Part shown: one piece after another, positions 8,701 to 15,526 of the stretch
Numbering within the stretch: position 1 is the first letter of the stretch
How the letters are laid out: each line of letters begins with the position of its first letter
NCBI GenBank assembly: GCA_016196925.1
Contig: JACPWS010000010.1
Span: 1-51,488, forward strand
Source of the DNA: Burkholderiales bacterium
GTDB taxonomy: Bacteria; Pseudomonadota; Gammaproteobacteria; Burkholderiales; Burkholderiaceae_D
DNA length: 51,488 nucleotides
Direction: 5' to 3'
Position numbers and translations under genes: made by a program
The notes under the pieces: generated by a model
The model's database searches: none
What the model saw: the letters and a program-made list of their open reading frames with translations, nothing else
Told to the model about the DNA's origin: nothing

Positions 8701-9043
8701 TTACTCCGACGGCGAAACCTTCGCGGCCGGCATCCAGGCCCTGAAACTCGCGCCGCTGGTCGGCAAGCGCACGGCCGGCGCCGGGGTCTGGCTGTCGGAT
8801 AACAACCGCTTGTCGGATAACGGCATGCTGCGCGTGGCCGAGTTCGCCCAGTTCGACATGAACGGCCGCTGGCTGGTGGAAGGCGTGGGCGTGACGCCGG
8901 ATATAGCAGTCGACAACCTGCCGCACGCCACCTTCAGCGGCCAGGATCAGCAACTGGAAGCGGCGCTCGATATCCTGCAGAAAAAGCTCAAGGAGCAGCC
9001 GATTCCGCCTATGCAAGCGCAGGCTTTGCCAGCGTTCAAGTAA
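5768..9043 (+). CDS. Tricorn-like S41 protease with propeller and PDZ domains
   Basis: A 1091-residue exported protein with signal peptide LALTLSLAGMLASAWA. Repeated WD40/PD40-like blades fill residues about 25-680 (for example SPDGKWLA and SPDSKSIA). A tricorn C1 core domain, a PDZ domain (around EGDVITSVNGQPVLEA) and an S41 protease domain follow. His757 in GTLHSQV and Ser980 in TYSDGE match the catalytic His and Ser of Tricorn; Asp981 and Glu983 follow. Tricorn enzymes degrade oligopeptides fed through their propellers. A charged linker rich in Lys and Ala (about residues 550-575) separates blades. No ribosome site is obvious at ATG 5768, but the signal peptide fixes the start. The gene ends at a strong terminator. 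Confidence 0.9.
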   Translation: MRLSRLALTLSLAGMLASAWAVPAYYRFPAIRGDAVVFTAEGDLWKVAAGGGQAQRLTTHPAAETLPAISHDGKWLAFSAAYEGATEAYVMPLAGGLPKRISFENGAVSVLGWTAQGEVLVSSQHNSGPSAHRIVAAIAPQSMLRRVFPVADANEAVLDDSGKTLYFTRYGLHMTNDNAKRYRGGALAQLWRYDLQGQGEAVRLLANDGSNNKRPMWWQGRLYFLSDRDGAYNLYSMQPDGGDQRALTAQREWEVRNAALGDGQIVYQLGADLHVFDLAKNSDRKLEIDLLSDFDQQRKRLIRTPLDNLNEVNLAGQQERLLVTARGHVTLAGTGAQRRITLALPDNARARAAVFSHDDKAVYAIVDSSGENEIWKFPADGVGPGVALTSGGEVHRWQILPSPDGKWLAHSDQRGRLWLLDLATKANQLIDDGGKFGINRQVDIAWSPDSKSIALVRADSKLQREQIGLYALASKQLHFVTSDRYESRSPTFSPDGRWLYFISNRTFQVGNRAPWGDRNMGPVFDKRGGVYALALQAENRFPFKPDDELSKSAEIKKPAADEAAKTDKIAQPALPSIQYAGLAQRLYQVPLAAGNYRDLALDDKRLYFMEQDGGDDKFSLKTLAIAKTSPQPEVFASGVRQFALATDKKHVYYRSHAAAAPGEFVIVEAGAKQPADIGKAKVRLDDWSFTLDPRLEWQQMFADAWRMHRDFLFDDKMRGVDWNKMRAKYAPLVERVTDRAELNDVLAMLASEVGTLHSQVAPGDLRKAASEGQPAGLGAVLARTADGYKIEHIYRSEAEQPAERAPLAQPDLDVREGDVITSVNGQPVLEARDISDLLLNQADQQVLLHVRRGAQAARAVIVTPVSMDKQNNLRYSDWEQERSERVHRASKGSIGYLHLRAMGQRDIASFAREFYSNIARDGLIIDVRRNNGGNIDSWIIEKLLRKAWAFWSEPHGQPATNMQQTFRGHLVVLIDELTYSDGETFAAGIQALKLAPLVGKRTAGAGVWLSDNNRLSDNGMLRVAEFAQFDMNGRWLVEGVGVTPDIAVDNLPHATFSGQDQQLEAALDILQKKLKEQPIPPMQAQALPAFK

Positions 9044-9060
9044 GCGCTCTGCCTGAAAAA

Positions 9061-9093
9061 AAATCCCTGCGCACTGGTCGCAGGGATTTTTTT
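9061..9093. terminator. Bidirectional intrinsic terminator between convergent genes
   Basis: AAATCCCTGCG (9061-9071) and CGCAGGGATTT (9079-9089) form an 11-bp stem with a 7-base loop, an A-run on the left and a T-run on the right. It can end both the tricorn-like gene and the leftward DUF2189 gene. Confidence 0.9.
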
Positions 9094-9123
9094 AAACCCA
9101 TTTTTTGTCCACAAAAGGCTTTT

Positions 9124-9948
9124 TTAACACTCAAGCGTTTCGCCGGCCTCCCCCACCACTTCACGATAGGCATGCCAGGTCGCATGGCCGACGATGGGCA
9201 TGGCGAGCAGGAAGCCGAGATTCCAGGTCATGAAACTGAGCACCACGAAGCCTACGATCAGCCCGGCCCAGACCAGGGCCGCCGCCACATTGTTGAACAG
9301 CGCCACGCAGCTGATAATCATGGAGGTGATGGCGTCGGTATCGCGGTCCAGCATCAGGGGGATCGAGACCCAGCTGATGGCGAACACGATACTGGCGAAC
9401 ACGAAGCCTATGCAGGCGTACACCGCCAGGAATTCCAGATTATTCAGCGAAAACAATTGCGCCAGGAAGCCGTGCATGGTCGGCATGCCCTTGTTGTAGA
9501 ACAGCGCAAACACCACCAGCGAAGCGCGCGCCCACACCATCAGTATCACCGCCAGCACCAGCGCCAGCACGCCGATATTGCTCCAGCGCCCGCGCATCGA
9601 GAACACGCTGCGCAACAAACCGGAACGTTCGGCTTCGATGCGACGGCTGATATCGTACAGGCCCAGCGCCAGCAAAGGCCCCACCAGCAGAAAGCCGCAA
9701 GTCAACGCCGACAGATATTCCGGCGCATTCTTCAGCACCAGGTTCAGCACCAGCCCCATCGCCGCAAAACAGACGCCGTAAAAAATGCTGGCGCCGCCGG
9801 AAGCGCGAAAATCCTGCCAGCCCAACCACAGCCACGCAAACGGCCGCAACACACCCACCCGGCGTATAGGCGGAAACGGCGATTCCGCGTCGATGACGGT
9901 TTTGATATCGGGCGGCGCACTGTCGCCCTGATTTGCCTGCTGTGTCAT
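9124..9948 (-). CDS. DUF2189 family integral membrane protein
   Basis: A 274-residue protein with a soluble N terminus (about 45 residues) followed by the DUF2189 pattern: RPFAWLWLGWQDF, then about six hydrophobic segments including GGASIFYGVCFAAMGLVL and YLSALTCGFLLVGPLLALG, a YDISRRIEAE loop, and a late VGHATWHAYRE motif. The family is widespread in proteobacteria as an inner-membrane protein of unknown function. In betaproteobacteria it is sometimes near cytochrome or respiratory genes, which fits the nos cluster nearby. A FNR-like box lies 66 bases upstream of its start. Function is not assigned. Confidence 0.8.
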   Translation of the reverse strand: MTQQANQGDSAPPDIKTVIDAESPFPPIRRVGVLRPFAWLWLGWQDFRASGGASIFYGVCFAAMGLVLNLVLKNAPEYLSALTCGFLLVGPLLALGLYDISRRIEAERSGLLRSVFSMRGRWSNIGVLALVLAVILMVWARASLVVFALFYNKGMPTMHGFLAQLFSLNNLEFLAVYACIGFVFASIVFAISWVSIPLMLDRDTDAITSMIISCVALFNNVAAALVWAGLIVGFVVLSFMTWNLGFLLAMPIVGHATWHAYREVVGEAGETLEC

Positions 9949-10013
9949 GCCTGTCTCCGTTATTTTTTACCCGCAAACTGTGTCGTTTGCGATGCACACG
10001 TCCGCCATTTTTC

Positions 10014-10027
10014 ATGATCTGTATCAA
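10014..10027. promoter_or_regulatory. FNR/DNR-type box between the DUF2189 and PilJ-domain genes
   Basis: ATGAT-CTGT-ATCAA differs from the FNR/DNR consensus TTGAT-N4-ATCAA at one base. It lies 66 bases from the leftward DUF2189 start and 284 bases from the rightward PilJ-domain start, so the leftward gene is the more likely target. This fits oxygen- or nitric-oxide-responsive control beside the nos genes. The rest of the 9949-10310 gap shows no gene. Confidence 0.55.
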
Positions 10028-10310
10028 GGTCATGCTAAAGCAGATATGCTTGTTCTTGCAATAAAACTTCGCAACCAGCCCCTGCCGGGAGATATCTCCC
10101 ACATACTCCCCATCATTTATATAAATTTCACGATATAGGCTACGTATTCAAAGGCACTCCTTGCATATACTGGATGGCAGTATATTTTTTGGCACTTTTT
10201 TTGCGTGCAAAAAATCGCCTAATACCTACGCCGCCGCCAGCTAGTTCCAAAGGCGAATGGCCACCCGCCCGGCCAGCGGTTAGCATGGGCTTCAACATAC
10301 GGGAGATATC

Positions 10311-11102
10311 GTGAAACGCAGAACCTTCATTACCGGCGGCATCTGCCTCAGCGCACTGATGCTGCCAACGCTGGCAACATCCCAAGTCCTCAACCTGAGC
10401 GACGCCATCAACAAATCCGGCCGGCAGCGCATGTTGTCGCAGCGCCTGGCCAAAGCCTACATACAAATAGGCATGGATATCGATGCCGACCATTCCAGAA
10501 AAATCCTCGATCAGTCGCTCGCCACCTTCGATCGTCAACTGGTGGAGTTGCGCGCCTTTGCCCCCACCGGTGATAGCCGTGCCGTGCTGTCGGACATGGA
10601 AAAGGTCTGGCTAGATTACAAGCAACTGCTGGTCGGCAAAGCATCCAATCCACACGACGGCAAAACCGTGCTGAATCTCAGCGATGAGATCCTGCACATG
10701 GCGGACAATGTCACCCGGCAACTGGAAAAACATGCGGGCGGCACTGCCGGCAAGCTGGTCAACCTGGCCGGCCGCGAACGCATGCTGTCGCAACGCATGG
10801 CCAAGTATTACCAGGCCATGCAGTGGGGCATCGCGCCCGCCAACGCCGCCGCCATGCTCGATACGGCGCGCAAGGAATTCGTGACGGCGCTGGGCACGCT
10901 CAACGCCGCCAGCGGCGCCAACTCCAGGATCAAGGACGAACTGATCCTGGCGCAATCGCAATGGGCGTTCTTCGACGCCGCGCTAAGGCAGGCCGGCGAC
11001 GCCAAAACCCGCCGCCAGTTTGCCGCGAATGTCGCCACCACCAGCGAACGCATACTGGAAGCGATGGACAAAGTCACCGGTCTGTACCAGCAACTGGCCT
11101 GA
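10311..11102 (+). CDS. Exported protein with two PilJ/NarX-type sensor repeats
   Basis: A 263-residue protein. The N terminus is Tat-like (KRRTFITGG followed by a hydrophobic stretch and ATSQ), so it should be in the periplasm. The mature part has two related halves, each opening with a PilJ N-terminal signature: INKSGRQRMLSQRLAKAY (about residue 33) and VNLAGRERMLSQRMAKYY (about residue 147). These resemble the P-box of NarX-type nitrate sensors. There is no transmembrane output, kinase or chemotaxis domain, so it is a free sensor or binding domain. GGGAG lies 7-11 bases before the GTG start. Its position beside the nos genes suggests a link to nitrogen oxide sensing, which is inference. Confidence 0.75.
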   Translation: MKRRTFITGGICLSALMLPTLATSQVLNLSDAINKSGRQRMLSQRLAKAYIQIGMDIDADHSRKILDQSLATFDRQLVELRAFAPTGDSRAVLSDMEKVWLDYKQLLVGKASNPHDGKTVLNLSDEILHMADNVTRQLEKHAGGTAGKLVNLAGRERMLSQRMAKYYQAMQWGIAPANAAAMLDTARKEFVTALGTLNAASGANSRIKDELILAQSQWAFFDAALRQAGDAKTRRQFAANVATTSERILEAMDKVTGLYQQLA

Positions 11103-11138
11103 AGTGGCCCCATCGGTCAAGACAGAGCTGTAGCAAGC

Positions 11139-11173
11139 GTGGGTACGATTAGTGCAACGTAATCGTACGCATG
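11139..11173 (+). repeat. Dispersed palindromic repeat, copy 1
   Basis: About 35 bases with the core GTACGATT-AGTGCAACGT-AATCGTAC, an inverted repeat. Related copies lie at 11297-11332 (opposite orientation), 30129-30163 and 32303-32337, with the shared pattern GGTRCGATTAGYGYARCGTAATCG. It is an intergenic REP-like family. Copies 1 and 2 face each other after the PilJ-domain gene and could fold into one large hairpin. Confidence 0.75.
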
Positions 11174-11296
11174 TTTAACGGCTAAATAATTATCTGATAC
11201 CGACGGCCTCATGCCTAAAATCGCAACGCTTTCACACCTGGAATTTATGCGATGGATTGCTGTGATGATGTCGAAGATGAAGCCGGCGGCAATGGG

Positions 11297-11332
11297 CATG
11301 CGTACGATTACGCTACGCTAATCGTACCTACA
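11297..11332 (-). repeat. Dispersed palindromic repeat, copy 2 (inverted)
   Basis: On the minus strand it reads GTAGGTACGATTAGCGTAGC and onward, and matches copy 1 and the copies at 30129 and 32303. It lies 71 bases beyond the end of the leftward nos operon (nosL2 stop at 11403). No T-rich terminator was seen in this gap, so the facing pair of copies may stabilise or end the transcripts arriving from both sides. The rest of 11103-11402 holds nothing else I recognise. Confidence 0.75.
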
Positions 11333-11402
11333 CGATCTCCCCGGACATGGAATTGCAAAAGCATCATCATGCCTGAAATCGAGATGAAAGCTGCACCACA
11401 GC

Positions 11403-12017
11403 TCAGTGCTGGTGCCGGCGCGCGCCGCTCAGTTCTTGCAATAGCTGCGGGCCGATCTGCGCGGCGGTCAGCACCGTCCCGCCGCGCCGGGCGGCAAAAT
11501 TTTTCGCGCTGGCGGTATCTGAAAATGCCGGCAAATTGCCGGCGCGCATAGGGCCGACGGCGTCCGAACCGTGCACGTACAGCGCCGTCTGCGCATTGAG
11601 CCAGCGCCCGCTGTCCGCGTCGCGCACGTAGCTGGCGGCGATCTCGCCAGCCTGGCGGCCGCGGCTGTAGCGACCTACGTCTTGCAGGTAGAGGAACAGG
11701 GTCAGCGGCGAATCGAAAAACTGGGTGTCGCCGTTCTGGAAGATGGTCTGGGCCGCCCATTCTTCGGCGCGCGCCGGGTACATGCCGCACACCGGGCAGC
11801 GGGCGTCTTTGGGAACCGGGCGCGGCGCGTGGATGGTCAGGCCGGAGCCGGGGTCCCAGGCTTGCGGCGGCGCCACCACGCAGACTTCGCCGACCACTGC
11901 CAGCCGCGCGGCATCCGCTTGCGTGCCGCGCCAGGGCCTCAGTTGCAGGCAGCCTGCCAGCGCAACGCCCGCCACCAATAGCCAGGCTGCGCGTCGGAAT
12001 GTGGTGGCAACCGGCAT
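11403..12017 (-). CDS. NosL-like copper lipoprotein, second paralogue
   Basis: A 204-residue lipoprotein (lipobox VALAGC) with the canonical copper motif CPVCGMYP and a NosL-type C-terminal half, including FFDSPLTLFLYLQD, YVRDADSGRWLNAQTA and a His at the very end. NosL proteins deliver Cu(I) for the CuZ and CuA centres of nitrous oxide reductase at the outer face of the membrane. It lies 3 bases after the first nosL gene and is the last gene of the leftward nos operon. The pair are only distantly similar, so they are not a recent duplication. The C-terminal tail is Arg/His-rich. The family assignment is sure; the division of labour between the two copies is unknown. Confidence 0.85.
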   Translation of the reverse strand: MPVATTFRRAAWLLVAGVALAGCLQLRPWRGTQADAARLAVVGEVCVVAPPQAWDPGSGLTIHAPRPVPKDARCPVCGMYPARAEEWAAQTIFQNGDTQFFDSPLTLFLYLQDVGRYSRGRQAGEIAASYVRDADSGRWLNAQTALYVHGSDAVGPMRAGNLPAFSDTASAKNFAARRGGTVLTAAQIGPQLLQELSGARRHQH

Positions 12018-12020
12018 GGC

Positions 12021-12536
12021 TTACATCCGGCTATCGTGCAGGGCGCCGCCGCTCAGGTCCACCATGTCGGGCCTGACTTCGGCATAGCGCAGCAGGCGGC
12101 CGCCCCACTGCGCGGCGAATTTCCTGGCAGACTCTTCCTGCGCGAAGCTGGCGACGGTAGTCCCCATGGAGCCGTGACGTTTGCTGCCCAGCACGTAGTA
12201 AGCCGTCCTGGCGTCTATCCAGTGGCCGCGCGGCTGCTCCCAGTCGGCGGCTCCCATGTCTTGCACATACACGGCTTGCACCGCCTTGATCTGTTCCGGC
12301 GCCAGCAAAGTGTGGAACATCTCTACCGTATCGCAGAAAAAGGTCGGCGCGCTCTGTCCTACGTAAAAAATCTGCGCCTTGGGGCCGGGGTAATCGGCCA
12401 GCAACATGCCGTCCAGATCGCAGGTGGTGTGCGGATCGATCTCCAGCGGCATGATGACCGGTGCGGCGGATTGTCCGCAAGCGCTCACAGCGGCGGCCAG
12501 GGCAACGAATAAAAAGCGACGTCGTGTGATACTCAT
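12021..12536 (-). CDS. nosL: Nitrous oxide reductase accessory lipoprotein NosL
   Basis: A 171-residue protein whose leader combines an RRRFLF start with the lipobox VSAC. The mature chain has CDLDGMLLADYPGPKAQIFY, where the first Cys and the Met of the usual CxxCGM copper site are kept but the second Cys is Asp. FFCDTVEMFHTLL and WIDARTAYYVLGS follow, as in the NosL/NosD-associated family. It should bind and hand over copper for NosZ maturation. Its ATG overlaps the stop of nosY by ATGA, which shows translational coupling inside the operon. The paired paralogue downstream keeps the second Cys. Confidence 0.9.
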   Translation of the reverse strand: MSITRRRFLFVALAAAVSACGQSAAPVIMPLEIDPHTTCDLDGMLLADYPGPKAQIFYVGQSAPTFFCDTVEMFHTLLAPEQIKAVQAVYVQDMGAADWEQPRGHWIDARTAYYVLGSKRHGSMGTTVASFAQEESARKFAAQWGGRLLRYAEVRPDMVDLSGGALHDSRM

Positions 12537-13345
12537 TTAAATCTCCAGCGCGCCAGCGCCAGCGGCGCAATGATCCAGCCCAGCATCACGCTGCCCATCA
12601 GCCAGGGTTTGGCCAGCGCGGGCGGCACGATGCTGGCCAGGCCGTACAGGCTGCGTACATCTTCCAACGCAAACACATTCAGGATGCGGAATACGTCGGC
12701 CGGATTGAGCAGCAGTAAATACGCAAAAATATCGCCGCCATAAGCGCCGCCGCTCGCCACCAGTCCGCCCAGCAACAACAAGTCGAACACCAGCACGAAA
12801 AAGAACCAGAGCGCGATCGCCAGCCCGGAAGCGCGCGTGCGTTCGCGCGCCAGCACCGACATGAACACTGCCAGGCTGAGGAAGGCCAGACCCAGCAAGA
12901 CCGAGCTGAACACGAAGCCGAGGTAGTGATACAGACCGGCCCAGCCGAATTGCTGGTACAGCAGCACGGCCATCAAGGCAAACCCGGCCAGCGTGGAGAG
13001 CGTGAGCGCGGCCGCCAGCCCCAGGTATTTGCCGAGCAAGAGTTCCAGCCGCGTGATCGGCAGCGCCAGCAGCAGGTCGAGCGAGCCGCGTTCGCGCTCG
13101 CCGACGATGGCGTCGAAACCGAGCAAGAGCGCGATCAGCGGGATCAGGTAAATCACCAGGCTGACCAGGCTGGCGATGATGAACTCGATAGAGCGCATGC
13201 CTACCTGGCCTTGCTGGGCGCCGCCGAAATAAGTGATCACCAGCGAAAACACGGTGAACACGATAGCCACCGCCAGCACCCAGCGATTGCGTATGCGGTC
13301 GCGGAATTCCTTGGCCGCCAGAGTGAGAATTTGTATGGTTTCCAT
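12533..13345 (-). CDS. nosY: Copper-processing ABC transporter permease NosY
   Basis: About 270 residues with six or so membrane segments of the ABC-2 type: WVLAVAIVFTVFSLVITYF at the start, then LVIYLIPLIALLLGFDAIVGERERGSLDLLL, which is the conserved coupling loop. NosY forms the membrane part of the NosDFY complex that supports copper-sulfide centre assembly in NosZ. ATG 13345 is chosen because METIQILTLAAKEFRDR is the normal family start; the open frame extends further but only as a shadow over nosF. It starts 2 bases beyond the nosF stop and overlaps nosL. Confidence 0.92.
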   Translation of the reverse strand: METIQILTLAAKEFRDRIRNRWVLAVAIVFTVFSLVITYFGGAQQGQVGMRSIEFIIASLVSLVIYLIPLIALLLGFDAIVGERERGSLDLLLALPITRLELLLGKYLGLAAALTLSTLAGFALMAVLLYQQFGWAGLYHYLGFVFSSVLLGLAFLSLAVFMSVLARERTRASGLAIALWFFFVLVFDLLLLGGLVASGGAYGGDIFAYLLLLNPADVFRILNVFALEDVRSLYGLASIVPPALAKPWLMGSVMLGWIIAPLALARWRFK

Positions 13346-13347
13346 AG

Positions 13348-14289
13348 TCAGTCCGAAAAGCCGAAGAACACGTCTTCCAGCGAAGCTTCGTGCACACTGA
13401 TATCGAGCACGCCGCCGCCGAGGCTGGTCAGCGCGCCCAGCACCTGCATCTTGGCGGCGCGCGCGCAGTTCACGCGCAAGCCCTCGCGGCTCGCCACGCA
13501 ACTGACGCCGCTCAGATGGCTGATCGCCTGTTGCGCCGCCGCGGCACGCCCCGGCACCAGCCGCAGCTCCAGATGCAAGGGCAGCTGCATCTGTTCGCGC
13601 AGGCTATGCACGCTGCCGAGCGCCTGGATTTTTCCGGCGGCCATGATGGCCAGCCGGTCCACTCTTTCCTGCAGCTCGGCCAGGATGTGCGAGGTGATGA
13701 TGATGGTCACGCCCTGGTCGCGCAGATCGCGCAGCATCGCGTAAAAATCGCGTATCGCTTGCGGATCGAGGCCGTTGCTCGGCTCGTCCAGAAACAGCAC
13801 TTGCGGCTTGCCGAGCAAGGCCTGGGCGAAACCGAGGCGCTGGCGCATGCCTTTGGAATACTCGCGCACCGGCCGCTGCAGCGCATGGGCCAGGCCGACG
13901 CGCTCCAGCGTGGCCGCGCATTGTTCCAGCGGCGCGCCCTTCAGGCGGGCGAAGAAGCGCAGGGTTTCCAGCCCGCTCAGGTTATCGTACAGCACCACGT
14001 TTTCCGGCAGATAGCCGAGCCGGCGCCGCGTAGCGCGGAAAGCGCGCGCGCCGACTGCGGTGCCGCAGATCAGCAGCTGGCCGGCGCTCGGTTCGGTCAG
14101 GCCCAGCATCATCTTGAACAGGGTGCTCTTGCCGGCGCCGTTATGGCCGATCAAGCCGAAAATCTCGCCGCGTCGCACGCTGAGGTCGACGCCGTCCACC
14201 GCATGCAGGCTGCCGTAATGTTTGGCGACGCCGCGCGCCTCGATCACGGCATCGTCGGCACTGTCAGCGGCCGGGGAAATGCTTGCCAT
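13348..14289 (-). CDS. nosF: Copper-processing ABC transporter ATPase NosF
   Basis: About 313 residues with a complete ABC ATPase domain: Walker A GHNGAGKSTLFKMMLGL (about residue 48), a Q-loop region, signature YSKGMRQRLGFAQALLG, Walker B VLFLDEPSNGLDP and the switch ITSHIL. The C-terminal third is the extra regulatory domain usual in ABC-2 ATPases. It powers NosDFY in NosZ copper-site biogenesis. ATG 14289 is preferred over GTG 14298 because GGAG lies 8 bases upstream of the ATG. The start overlaps the nosD 3' end by 26 bases. Confidence 0.92.
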   Translation of the reverse strand: MASISPAADSADDAVIEARGVAKHYGSLHAVDGVDLSVRRGEIFGLIGHNGAGKSTLFKMMLGLTEPSAGQLLICGTAVGARAFRATRRRLGYLPENVVLYDNLSGLETLRFFARLKGAPLEQCAATLERVGLAHALQRPVREYSKGMRQRLGFAQALLGKPQVLFLDEPSNGLDPQAIRDFYAMLRDLRDQGVTIIITSHILAELQERVDRLAIMAAGKIQALGSVHSLREQMQLPLHLELRLVPGRAAAAQQAISHLSGVSCVASREGLRVNCARAAKMQVLGALTSLGGGVLDISVHEASLEDVFFGFSD

Positions 14290-15526
14290 TCCATACACTC
14301 CATTGTTTATTGTTTGCCTGCATGCGCGGCTTGGGATCGACGATAGTCGGCACCCGCAATACCGGGAATTGCCGCCCCAGCAAACGCAGCGCCTGCACCG
14401 CCGGGCTGGCCAGCAGCAGCTTCATGCTAGGGTATTGCCAGCTCAGTCTGTCCACCATGTCATTCGCTTCGTAAGGCAGGTCGCCGACGCCGTCGCCGTC
14501 GCGGTCCCAGCCGAGGTAATTGCTCCAGTGGTTGCCGCTTTTTTCGCCCCAGCGTTCGTCGCGCGCACCGACATAGCGCACTTGTTCGCGATTGCCTATG
14601 AAGTCATTGCCCTCGACTTCGTTGCGGGTGGAACCGGCCGAGATATGCACGCCGACGAAATTATCCACCACCAGATTATTCTTGATCGTTGCGTACTCGA
14701 CGTCGTAAATGAACAGGCCGCGGTTATTGCCGGCGATGACATTGTTCTCGATCACCGAATCCTGCAAAGTGCGCAGCATGATGCCGTGATCGGAATTACC
14801 CCAGCTGCGATTGTTGCGCACGATGTTGTTGCGCACTTCCATCAGCGCCAGGCCGCCGCGGTTGTAATAGCTGTCGTTGTCTTCCCAGCTGTTGTAATAG
14901 GAATTCATGTAATGCGTGCCGTAGCGGCTGTGGTGCAACTTATTGCCTTTGAAAATCGCATGATGCGAGACGTCGACATACAGGGCGTCGCGCACGAAGC
15001 TGATGTTGTTGGCCAGGATGCGGGCGCCGTCGGTGTTGTACAGCTGCACGCCGTTGCCGCGCTGCGAAGAGTTGTAATCGCGCTTGCCGGTGATCAGGTT
15101 CGCTTCCACCGTCACGTCGTTCGATTTTTCTATCCACAGGCCGAACAGGTTGTAGCTGAGATCGCAGCGCCGCACCACGGCCCGGTGCGAGCCGGGCCAG
15201 ATAGTGACGCCGGCATTTTGCTCCAGCAAGCTGTCGCCGGAATCGCGCACGATCAAGCCTTCGATCAGCACGTCGGTGGCCTTGATGCGCAGGGTGTCGC
15301 CGTGGAAATCGCCGCTGAGCGTGGGCCGGCCTATGCCGCGCAGGGTCAGCGGCTTGCTTATCACGAAATTGCCCTGGTACAGTCCGCGCTCGATTTCCAA
15401 CACGTCGCCGGCTTGGGCCTTGTTTATTTCCTGTTGCAAGGAGTCGCCCGGCCGCACGCGCACAGTCGCGCCTTGCGCGCCGGCCAGCAGCAAACCCGAT
15501 AGCAAGAATAAAAATAATCGTTTCAT
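14264..15526 (-). CDS. nosD: Nitrous oxide reductase maturation protein NosD
   Basis: About 420 residues: a short signal peptide (FLFLLSGLLLAGAQGA) followed by a right-handed parallel beta-helix built of CASH-type repeats, seen as recurring N-rich turns such as ILANNISF, VRNNRSWGNSDHG and IENNVIAGNN. A C-terminal extension has DRDGDGVGDLPYEANDMVDR, typical of NosD. It is periplasmic and works with NosF and NosY to build the copper-sulfur CuZ site. ATG 15526 shares one base with the nosR stop (TGATG); a GTG one codon earlier is possible. Confidence 0.93.
   Translation of the reverse strand: MKRLFLFLLSGLLLAGAQGATVRVRPGDSLQQEINKAQAGDVLEIERGLYQGNFVISKPLTLRGIGRPTLSGDFHGDTLRIKATDVLIEGLIVRDSGDSLLEQNAGVTIWPGSHRAVVRRCDLSYNLFGLWIEKSNDVTVEANLITGKRDYNSSQRGNGVQLYNTDGARILANNISFVRDALYVDVSHHAIFKGNKLHHSRYGTHYMNSYYNSWEDNDSYYNRGGLALMEVRNNIVRNNRSWGNSDHGIMLRTLQDSVIENNVIAGNNRGLFIYDVEYATIKNNLVVDNFVGVHISAGSTRNEVEGNDFIGNREQVRYVGARDERWGEKSGNHWSNYLGWDRDGDGVGDLPYEANDMVDRLSWQYPSMKLLLASPAVQALRLLGRQFPVLRVPTIVDPKPRMQANNKQWSVWNGKHFPGR

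Noticed and set aside
10014-10027. FNR-like box as a direct activator of the PilJ-domain gene
   Set aside because: It is 284 bases from that start; the DUF2189 gene at 66 bases is a better target, so no direct link is claimed.
11403-12536. The two nosL genes as halves of one frameshifted gene
   Set aside because: Each has its own lipoprotein signal and a complete domain.
13346-13501. N-terminal extension of the nosY reading frame
   Set aside because: The extra 52 residues are Arg-rich shadow sequence over nosF; the family start lies at 13345.
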